From the NCBI GenBank assembly GCA_027484495.1, contig JAIXSW010000095.1, positions 1-5,590 of the forward strand: 5,590 bases of DNA, read 5' to 3'. How positions within the stretch are numbered: the stretch's first letter is position 1; each line of letters opens with the position of its first letter. Positions 1 to 5,035 of the stretch are shown here, in pieces. This stretch comes from Gammaproteobacteria bacterium (GTDB lineage Bacteria > Pseudomonadota > Gammaproteobacteria > Enterobacterales > Alteromonadaceae). Position numbers and translations under genes: made by a program. Below the pieces are notes generated by a model that was not told the DNA's origin, ran no database searches, and saw only the letters and a program-made list of their open reading frames with translations.

Positions 1-3
1 GAC

Positions 4-32
4 AAAAACCACCGCAACGCGGTGGTTTTTTA
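4..32. terminator. Strong bidirectional rho-independent terminator
   Basis: A perfect 12-bp stem (4-15 paired with 19-30) closes on a 3-nt AAC loop. The stem has a GC-rich core (CCACCGC/GCGGTGG) flanked by A5 on the left and T-run on the right, so it should terminate transcription in either direction. On the plus strand it probably closes a gene to the left of the window. On the minus strand it would be a last backstop for the DUF218 gene. Confidence 0.88.
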
Positions 33-51
33 TGTCTATGGCTGGACGGCA

Positions 52-92
52 CACCGACATTGCAGTTACGAGGTACCCAGAGCTTGTCGGTG
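52..92. repeat. Long-looped 8-bp inverted repeat
   Basis: CACCGACA at 52-59 is the exact reverse complement of TGTCGGTG at 85-92, separated by 25 nt that include the palindrome GGTACC at 72-77. There is no T-run next to it, so it is not a typical terminator. It lies just left of the tandem 75-bp units. Its function is unknown and a chance match is possible. Confidence 0.4.
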
Positions 93-143
93 ATGCGCTG
101 CCATCCATGGCGCTTACCCTTTGGGCCAACGCCTTGCATTGTT

Positions 144-167
144 AAAAACCGCTCCCGGCAGTTTTTT
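144..167 (-). terminator. Second-line terminator of the DUF218 gene (repeat unit 1)
   Basis: The stem pairs 144-152 with 158-166 around a 5-nt loop. The pair 150/160 is C·A on the plus strand but G·U on the minus-strand RNA, so the hairpin is better on the minus strand, where it is followed by a U5 run. This is the second hairpin met by a transcript leaving the DUF218 gene. Confidence 0.6.
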
Positions 168-218
168 ACTCGCTGCCATCCATGGCGCTTACCCTTTGGG
201 CCAACGCCTGGCGTTGTT

Positions 219-242
219 AAAAACCGCTCCAGGCAGTTTTTT
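219..242 (-). terminator. First terminator of the DUF218 gene (repeat unit 2)
   Basis: The stem pairs 219-227 with 233-241 around a 5-nt loop, with A5/T flanks. As in unit 1, its one imperfect pair becomes a G·U wobble in the minus-strand RNA, which fits termination of the minus-strand gene. The stop codon (243-241) lies at the very base of the stem, so termination would follow translation closely. Confidence 0.65.
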
Positions 243-951
243 ATTTCGACCAGTCGGTAAAACGTTGGGTCAGTTTGTAGACATAAAAGCTGCTGATCTC
301 GGCCGTGAGTTTGGCGAACAAATCAAAATTCGACAGATTGACGGTCAGAAAACAGGTCGCACCGCAATTCACCGGTTTGAAAGTTGAACTCTGCGCGGCG
401 TAGACCTTCGCAGCGAAACCATATTGCATTGCCAGCTGATGTACGCGGTAGGCGTGGTAGTCACTGGTGACAAACCAGAGCGGGACCTTGTGATCAAGCC
501 GGCTGTTCAGCGTGTAAAACTCATGGTAAGTGGTCGCCCCGCCATGAAAACAATCCAGCCGCACTTCGCGTTTGAGCAATGGTTGCAGATAGTCCAGATA
601 TGGTTGGCAAAACAAAGTAGTCATATGGATTAGCGGCGCCTGATGCGAAGTCTGGTTCACCAGGTCCGCCAGCTGGGTCAATCGCGCTTTGGCACAATCT
701 GGCAGCGTCTGTTCAGTTCCCCCGCAGCCCGGTAACATAAAATTGCCAGTAAAATCAGATTGAAACTGCGTCGATGTGATGTCTGCGTTGTACCAGTTCC
801 TGACCTGATTCGCGACCCAGCCGTTGCCAAAAGCATAAAACCAAATCAACAGCAGCCATAAACCAGGCTTACGGTAGCGCACTGCGGCAACCACCAAGCC
901 CCAGAAAAACAGATTATGCGGGTACAAAAACGGCTCAATCAAGTCTTTCAC
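241..951 (-). CDS. Membrane-anchored DUF218 (YdcF/ElyC/SanA-like) protein
   Basis: This is a 236-residue protein with two hydrophobic segments near the N-terminus (about residues 13-25 and 31-45) followed by a single domain. That domain carries DUF218 landmarks: an LPGCGG turn after the first strand (73-78, where the family usually has a Gly-rich LGGG-like turn), a TTYHEF helix start (140-145) in place of the usual T-x-E-N-A, and the family signature VTSDYHAYR (161-169). The C-terminal helix also resembles YdcF/ElyC proteins. Known members include ElyC, linked in E. coli to peptidoglycan and undecaprenyl-carrier metabolism, and SanA; the biochemical activity is poorly defined. Six cysteines (76, 86, 115, 134, 196, 200) all fall after the membrane segments. 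An in-frame TTG at 969 would add six residues, but GGGGAG at 963-958 sits 6 nt before the GTG at 951, so I chose that start. The gene is divergent from wecC and followed by tandem terminators. The family call is fairly secure; the exact function is not. Confidence 0.78.
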   Translation of the reverse strand: MKDLIEPFLYPHNLFFWGLVVAAVRYRKPGLWLLLIWFYAFGNGWVANQVRNWYNADITSTQFQSDFTGNFMLPGCGGTEQTLPDCAKARLTQLADLVNQTSHQAPLIHMTTLFCQPYLDYLQPLLKREVRLDCFHGGATTYHEFYTLNSRLDHKVPLWFVTSDYHAYRVHQLAMQYGFAAKVYAAQSSTFKPVNCGATCFLTVNLSNFDLFAKLTAEISSFYVYKLTQRFTDWSK

Positions 952-957
952 CAACAA

Positions 958-963
958 CTCCCC
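958..963 (-). promoter_or_regulatory. Ribosome binding site that sets the DUF218 GTG start
   Basis: The minus strand reads GGGGAG followed by TTGTTG and then GTG at 951, a 6-nt spacing. The upstream TTG at 969 has only an AAGGGGAA more than 20 nt away, too far to serve it. The GTG is therefore the better start, although the TTG codons in between cannot be excluded. Confidence 0.6.
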
Positions 964-981
964 TATCAAATTCAGCTGCTT

Positions 982-1010
982 AGTATGAAGTTCCCCTTAA
1001 GCAGAAACAA
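982..1010 (-). promoter_or_regulatory. Candidate sigma-70 promoter of the DUF218 gene
   Basis: On the minus strand, TTGTTT (1010-1005) is separated by 17 nt from CATACT (987-982). The -10 box matches TATAAT at 4 of 6 positions, the -35 box matches TTGACA at 3 of 6, and the spacing is ideal. The transcript would start near 975 with a short leader. This is a weak match, chosen because of spacing and position. Confidence 0.38.
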
Positions 1011-1032
1011 GCGCGTCTGGTAGAGAAAAAAA

Positions 1033-1067
1033 TGCCGGCAAGGGCTGGCAACGCAGCATCTGCCAGC
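1033..1067. promoter_or_regulatory. Operator-like inverted repeats in the divergent region
   Basis: GCTGGCA (1044-1050) and TGCCAGC (1061-1067) form an exact 7-bp inverted repeat with a 10-nt spacer. The 8-bp palindrome TGCCGGCA (1033-1040) lies just to the left and shares the TGCC/GGCA half-sites. There is no T-run, so it is not a terminator. The right arm overlaps the candidate -35 box of wecC, which would suit a repressor site. No particular regulator is recognised. Confidence 0.4.
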
Positions 1068-1088
1068 GTTAAGCTGTGATAACATAAA
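1060..1088 (+). promoter_or_regulatory. Candidate sigma-70 promoter of wecC
   Basis: CTGCCA (1060-1065) and CATAAA (1083-1088) each match their consensus hexamers at 4 of 6 positions, with a 17-nt spacer. Transcription would start near 1095, leaving a leader of roughly 25 nt. The wecC ribosome binding site GGAG (1108-1111) follows. Another weak -10 (GATAAC at 1078-1083) is possible but has no good -35. Confidence 0.36.
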
Positions 1089-1118
1089 CGAAAAATAGCA
1101 AACAATCGGAGTGACGCT

Positions 1119-2336
1119 ATGTTAAAGACTGTTTCAGTCATCGGTTTGGGTTATATCGGTTTGCCAACAGCTGCAATGCTGGCCTCGCGCAAACTGCGGG
1201 TGATTGGCGTTGACGTGAACCAATATGCGGTCGATACCATCAATCAGGGTAAAATTCATATTATCGAACCAGACCTGGATCTGTTGGTCAACGCTGCGGT
1301 AACAGGTGGATATCTGTCTGCCCAGACCAAAGCGGCACCGGCCGATGCATTTATGATTGCAGTTCCAACACCATTTTTTGATGATTTATCGCCAGACTTG
1401 TCTTATGTCGAAGCAGCAGCTAAATCCATTGCGCCTGTATTGGAAAAAGGCAATCTGGTCGTGCTGGAATCAACCAGTCCGGTTGGTACGACAGAACTGA
1501 TGTGCAAATGGATTAAAGAAGTCCGTCCTGATCTGACGCTGCCGACAGATTCAAACAGCCCGGACATCCATGTGGCCTATTGTCCTGAGCGTGTGTTACC
1601 AGGCAAAGTGGTGCAGGAGCTGATTTCTAATGACCGTATCGTCGGTGGTCTGACACCAGCCTGTTCTGAAATGGCTAAACAGCTGTACCGCACCTTTGTT
1701 GCCGGCGAATTGTTGGAAACGGATGCCCGCACGGCCGAGATGTCAAAACTGACAGAGAACTCATTCCGCGACGTCAACATCGCTTTTGCCAACGAACTGT
1801 CGCTGATCTGTGACAAGCTCAATATCAACGTCTGGGAACTGATCCGGATGGCAAACCGCCACCCGCGTGTAAATATTCTGACCCCTGGCGCTGGCGTTGG
1901 CGGCCATTGTATTGCCGTTGACCCGTGGTTTATCGTGCACTCAGCACCGGAGCAAGCGCGCCTTATCCGTACCGCCCGTGAAGTCAACGACTTCAAACCG
2001 GAATGGGTGTTGCAAAAAGTGATGACCACAGTCGCCAATCATGCGCTGAATAAGCCGTCTGTCGCTTGTTTTGGCCTGGCATTTAAGCCTGATATCGACG
2101 ACCTGCGCGAAAGCCCGGCACTGCATATTGTCAACAAACTGGCTGACACCTACGAAGGCAAAGTGCTTGCCGTTGAGCCTAATGTGGAAAGCACCAACAA
2201 GCTCAACGCCAAAGCCCAGCTGGTCTCACTGGAACAAGGTCTGGCTGCCGATATCATCGTGATCCTGGTGAAACACAAGGCCTTTGCCAACTGTGATTTC
2301 AGTGGTAAAACGGTGATCAACGTCGTTGGTCAATAA
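1119..2336 (+). CDS. wecC: UDP-N-acetyl-D-mannosamine dehydrogenase
   Basis: The enzyme oxidises UDP-ManNAc with two NAD+ to UDP-N-acetyl-D-mannosaminuronate, the acidic sugar of enterobacterial common antigen and of some O-antigens and capsules; it is cytosolic. The 405 residues compare with about 420 for E. coli WecC, and long blocks recalled from that protein are present. The N-terminal Rossmann motif GxGxxG is at residues 9-14. VPTP (82-85) and ESTSPVGTTE (117-126) follow, then the central-domain block KLTENSFRDVNIAFANELSL (210-229). The catalytic cysteine is C264 in GGHCIAVDP, and the C-terminal UDP-binding block FGLAFKPDIDDLRESPA is at 318-334. All key residues are intact. The ATG has GGAG 7 nt upstream. 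The gene appears monocistronic, with its own upstream region and a terminator 38 nt after the stop. Its usual partner wecB (UDP-GlcNAc 2-epimerase) is not within the window. Confidence 0.96.
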   Translation: MLKTVSVIGLGYIGLPTAAMLASRKLRVIGVDVNQYAVDTINQGKIHIIEPDLDLLVNAAVTGGYLSAQTKAAPADAFMIAVPTPFFDDLSPDLSYVEAAAKSIAPVLEKGNLVVLESTSPVGTTELMCKWIKEVRPDLTLPTDSNSPDIHVAYCPERVLPGKVVQELISNDRIVGGLTPACSEMAKQLYRTFVAGELLETDARTAEMSKLTENSFRDVNIAFANELSLICDKLNINVWELIRMANRHPRVNILTPGAGVGGHCIAVDPWFIVHSAPEQARLIRTAREVNDFKPEWVLQKVMTTVANHALNKPSVACFGLAFKPDIDDLRESPALHIVNKLADTYEGKVLAVEPNVESTNKLNAKAQLVSLEQGLAADIIVILVKHKAFANCDFSGKTVINVVGQ

Positions 2337-2374
2337 GACTGATCTGCTTGCCCCACGGCAAGTAACATATCGCT

Positions 2375-2403
2375 AAAAAAGCCGGGATCTCCCGGCTTTT
2401 TTT
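2375..2403. terminator. Bidirectional terminator between wecC and the wzx-like gene
   Basis: A perfect 12-bp stem, A6-GCCGGG (2375-2386) with CCCGGC-T6 (2391-2402), closes on a 4-nt loop ATCT. T- or U-runs appear on either strand, so it serves wecC on the plus strand and the convergent polysaccharide operon (stop at 2425) on the minus strand. Confidence 0.92.
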
Positions 2404-2424
2404 ATAGCAATGTAGCGCTCAGAA

Positions 2425-3690
2425 TCACTCAGCCAACGACTTTGCAGCAGCTTCCCGCTGCCGCTCGTGGCGAATACCGTAGCCACTGAGTACCAACAAT
2501 GACAAGACCGCCAACAGATTGGTGGCAAAAAATATCCAGGCGGCAAGTTCAGGACTCAGTTGCTGGTTCGCGACCAAATATGCCGCAGAGCCAATCAACG
2601 CCACCAGCGTGACACTGACCGCTCGCCACTTATTCAAGCCTAATGCCGTGATCCAAACTTCAAAATATGTTTTCAGCAGCGTCAGCCACAAGGTCAGCAA
2701 GACCAAAGTACAAATCAGCTGAGCCTGCGCCGACAGTGGCTCCGCCAGCAACCAGGGATATAACCAGGGACAAGCGAGCAACAATATTAAATACGGCAAA
2801 CTTAACAATGGAAAGCTCAGCAGAAATACGCGCTTAAACAGGCGTAATTTATCCGTCAGTAACGGCTGGTGACTGAGCCTTGCCAGCAACACCTGAGAAA
2901 ACACCACCGGTAATAAGGTGACCGGCATAAACAAAACAAAAGCCTTACGAAACTGACCAAGTGCCAGCAAAGTACTAAACAGTGCCAGAAAGACAAAAGG
3001 GATATTGGTCAGGTAAATAGCAAACACATCATGCCAGGCATAACTAAAACGTTGACGCAGTTGCTGCCAAAGACCGGGGCCGGTTACAACCGGCTGCGTC
3101 CGCCAGTTCTTATACTCCGGCCACAACGCCTTTGCGGCGGTCAGCAATGGGAAAATGCTGATCAGCAACACCATAGCGAGGACCGACACTGTGTCGGTAA
3201 ACCAGCCGGCAAAAATAGCGCCGACCAGCAACAAGGTCAGTGCCACACTGACAAACTGGCTGCGAACTTCCAGCGCAAACTGCTGTGCACCTTTGAGATA
3301 ACTGAAACAGGCCTGATTCAGCGCCCAGCTCAGACCAATCAACAAACTGAGCAGATACAGACTCCACGCCAGTTCCGCAGCGCTCCACCATAGCAGCGCC
3401 GCACAGCCCAGGCTCAGCACAGCAAAAACCAGCAGGCTGATCCGCAGACTTTGCAGCAACTGACTGATATGGCGTTGTTGTGCCGCATGATGGATCAGAT
3501 AGAAATTGGCACCAAAGGCAATGGCCGGAAAAAACAGATTGGCCAGCATGTAGATGAAACTGAAGATGCCGAATTCCTGCTCCAGCAGGTGACGCGCCAG
3601 CGCAAGATTTAACAACCAGCGCGAGCCGAAATTCAGCCCCTGCGCCACGCTGTTACTCATCAGTTTGCGGACAAAATCACTGCGCAGCAT
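2425..3690 (-). CDS. Wzx-like polysaccharide flippase (MOP superfamily)
   Basis: A 421-residue, very hydrophobic protein with about 11-12 predicted membrane spans (for example around 45-65, 83-103, 107-127, 145-185, 222-243, 290-310, 325-345, 355-374 and 382-402) and a charged C-terminal tail. The start, with a basic N-terminus followed by a SNSVAQGLNFGSRWLLNLALA-like first helix and an LLEQEFGIFSF turn, is typical of polysaccharide-export flippases ("polysaccharide biosynthesis protein"). The length fits Wzx. Such proteins move undecaprenyl-diphosphate-linked repeat units across the inner membrane. A longer frame opens at 3765, but it lies inside the upstream gene. GAGGAG at 3703-3698 is 7 nt before the ATG at 3690 and only 1 nt before the ATG at 3696, so 3690 is preferred. 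It is the last gene of the operon and overlaps the Wzy-like gene by 14 nt. The substrate cannot be told from sequence, and no clear tie to WzxE is visible. Confidence 0.8.
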   Translation of the reverse strand: MLRSDFVRKLMSNSVAQGLNFGSRWLLNLALARHLLEQEFGIFSFIYMLANLFFPAIAFGANFYLIHHAAQQRHISQLLQSLRISLLVFAVLSLGCAALLWWSAAELAWSLYLLSLLIGLSWALNQACFSYLKGAQQFALEVRSQFVSVALTLLLVGAIFAGWFTDTVSVLAMVLLISIFPLLTAAKALWPEYKNWRTQPVVTGPGLWQQLRQRFSYAWHDVFAIYLTNIPFVFLALFSTLLALGQFRKAFVLFMPVTLLPVVFSQVLLARLSHQPLLTDKLRLFKRVFLLSFPLLSLPYLILLLACPWLYPWLLAEPLSAQAQLICTLVLLTLWLTLLKTYFEVWITALGLNKWRAVSVTLVALIGSAAYLVANQQLSPELAAWIFFATNLLAVLSLLVLSGYGIRHERQREAAAKSLAE

Positions 3691-5035
3691 CAGCATGCTC
3701 CTCAGCGGAAAGTTGCTGCTCTGCAGAAAGCCGCTGCTCAGCAGAAAACCACAACGCCCAGGCACCGTTCAGCATTCCCCAAGGGATCCATAGCATGCCG
3801 GATGTCAGCACATGCCCGGCCATCGACGCCACCACCAACAACAGCAGATTCAGCGCCAGGACGCCGGCGGCGACCGATTGCGGAGCTTGTCGCCAGCCGG
3901 CCAGCGCGAGCCGGATGACGCCGGCAAACCATAATAAATACCAGCCAAGGCCAGCCACACCGAACCAGATAAACAGATCTGCCGGATCTATCTCCGCCAG
4001 CGGTTTGCTGCTGTAAAGTGCCAGGCCGGCATTGCCAACGCCGAGTAAATGCTGCCAGGCCGGAAAATACTGTTCAACAAACACCCAATTATCCCGCACA
4101 AACAGATCACGGTTTGACAGCACAATGCCAATCGCCCCCTGTTGTTGCAGCACCAGTTGCTGTTTTTCCGACAACGGCAGATGTGGCAAAATCGCCGGAA
4201 GTTGCCAGGCCAGTAACAGCGTCAGTACAGCGCCGCCAGCCAAAGCCAATAAGATCAAACGTCGGTAAGGCAGCCACAAAGCACGGGCCTGTAAAAATGG
4301 GATCAGCAGCGCCAACAGCAACACACCGGCATTACCGGTTTTGGTCAGTAATGTGCTGCTGCAAAACAAACTCAATAGCAACACCAGCGCAAATACTGCT
4401 TTTTGCCGTGGCCAATACCAGGCAAACAAATAAGCGCTGAACACCAGCAATAAAGCCGACAACTCATTAGTGGCTTTAAAAAAACCTTTGGAGCCCAGTT
4501 GCTGATCCGGAAAATAATCACTGGGCAGATAAGCCGATAAACCATAGCCGAGCCGGCCCAGCAGCAAGTTCAGCACGATAATGCTAAAGCCAATCCACAT
4601 CAGCTGATGCAGATTGCGCCGGGCGAGGTCTGCGTCGCGCTGACACAATCCAAAGCAATACCAGGCCGCCAGCAACGGTGCCAACAACTTCAACACCATA
4701 CCGATGTCATAACTAAGCCCGGCGGCATGGCCGAAACTGAAAAAGCTAATCACAGGCCCGGTTAACAGCAGCGCCATCATCACCGGTAACAACGCAATGC
4801 GCCGACCGAGCGTCAGACTGCAGCTCAGTAACATCAGCGCCATCAGCAGTGATTTGTAAGCCGCCGACAATGGCAGCCCCTGGCCATATTGCTGCAGCAC
4901 AAAGCCGTTCAGCGCATCCACCAACAGATAGGTTTTGACCAGCAGCAGGATCAATAAATCCAGCCGGCGCAGCGTCGGCACCAATGCGGCAGGTTGCAGT
5001 AACGTCGATGCCATGGCGACTTGGGGGCTGCTCAT
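3677..5035 (-). CDS. Wzy-like O-antigen polymerase / O-antigen ligase family membrane protein
   Basis: From the preferred ATG the protein has 452 residues and about 12 hydrophobic segments, with one large soluble loop around residues 283-352. Features of the Wzy/WaaL family include GSKGFFKATNELSALL (181-196), the loop motifs LSNRDLF (306-312) and LLGVGNAG (330-337), an acidic EIDPAD (348-353) entering the next helix (FIWFGVAGLGW), and GHVLTSGM (407-414). Wzy enzymes polymerise lipid-linked repeat units at the periplasmic face of the inner membrane; WaaL ligases share the fold. Because it sits between Wzz-like and Wzx-like genes, polymerase is the likelier role. A longer frame opens at 5185, but its first 50 residues run through the upstream gene in another frame. 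The ATG at 5035 forms an ATGA overlap with the upstream stop, and no clear Shine-Dalgarno is seen, so coupling is likely. The C-terminal tail is an SAEQ repeat. Confidence 0.78.
   Translation of the reverse strand: MSSPQVAMASTLLQPAALVPTLRRLDLLILLLVKTYLLVDALNGFVLQQYGQGLPLSAAYKSLLMALMLLSCSLTLGRRIALLPVMMALLLTGPVISFFSFGHAAGLSYDIGMVLKLLAPLLAAWYCFGLCQRDADLARRNLHQLMWIGFSIIVLNLLLGRLGYGLSAYLPSDYFPDQQLGSKGFFKATNELSALLLVFSAYLFAWYWPRQKAVFALVLLLSLFCSSTLLTKTGNAGVLLLALLIPFLQARALWLPYRRLILLALAGGAVLTLLLAWQLPAILPHLPLSEKQQLVLQQQGAIGIVLSNRDLFVRDNWVFVEQYFPAWQHLLGVGNAGLALYSSKPLAEIDPADLFIWFGVAGLGWYLLWFAGVIRLALAGWRQAPQSVAAGVLALNLLLLVVASMAGHVLTSGMLWIPWGMLNGAWALWFSAEQRLSAEQQLSAEEHADAAQ
3695..3748 (-). repeat. Three 18-bp tandem repeats encoding (F/L)SAEQx at the Wzy C-terminus
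   Basis: The last residues of the Wzy-like protein read FSAEQR, LSAEQQ, LSAEEH (480-497 in the longest frame, 430-447 from the preferred start). The DNA beneath shows three diverged 18-bp units. The repeat length is a multiple of three, so copy-number change would lengthen or shorten the tail without a frameshift. The last unit contributes the GAGGAG that serves as the downstream wzx-like ribosome binding site. Confidence 0.75.
3698..3703 (-). promoter_or_regulatory. Ribosome binding site setting the wzx-like start
   Basis: The minus strand has GAGGAG, then 7 nt, then ATG at 3690. The nearer ATG at 3696 is only 1 nt away, too close for good initiation. The site lies inside the coding sequence of the upstream gene, so ribosomes finishing that gene pass over it, suggesting translational coupling. 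Confidence 0.65.

Larger units (their letters stand above)
96..245. repeat. Two tandem 75-bp direct repeats, each with a terminator hairpin
   Basis: Unit 1 is 96-170 and unit 2 is 171-245, directly abutting. They match at 71 of 75 positions; the differences are at 135/210, 138/213, 156/231 and 169/244. Each unit holds the short hairpin GCCAT-CC-ATGGC, an imperfect hairpin around CCCTTTGGG, and at its right end a terminator-like stem flanked by A and T runs. Unit 2 also has a clean palindrome, CAACGCC-T-GGCGTTG at 202-216, which two substitutions spoil in unit 1. The right end of unit 2 covers the stop codon of the DUF218 gene, so the duplication probably copied that gene's terminator region. 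The 75-nt period keeps reading frames open across both units, which creates spurious repetitive ORFs. It may be a dispersed intergenic element of the genome, but that cannot be judged from one locus. Confidence 0.9.

Noticed and set aside
60..387. Open frames of 66 and 88 codons with repeated RCHPWRLPFGPTP-like peptides
   Set aside because: They stay open only because the 75-bp DNA repeat is a multiple of three. They cross terminator hairpins and run antisense into the DUF218 gene, with no convincing start signal.
445..456. GCGGTAGGCGTG, resembling the ops element (GGCGGTAG) of polysaccharide operons
   Set aside because: It is not an exact match, lies antisense inside the DUF218 coding region, and has no polysaccharide operon directly downstream on that strand.
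1577..2038. 153-codon minus-strand frame opposite wecC
   Set aside because: It is a shadow of the highly conserved wecC reading frame; its translation resembles no protein I recognise and has no upstream signals.
3031..3393. 120-codon plus-strand frame opposite the flippase gene
   Set aside because: The polar, Gln/Pro-rich translation is what the complement of a Leu-rich membrane protein gene gives, and there is no ribosome binding site.
3691..3765. N-terminal extension of 25 residues on the Wzx-like protein
   Set aside because: It overlaps the Wzy-like tail, and the GAGGAG at 3703-3698 is correctly spaced only for the ATG at 3690.
4018..4440. 140-codon plus-strand frame opposite the Wzy-like gene
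   Set aside because: It is a shadow frame of a membrane protein gene; the translation has no recognisable domain.
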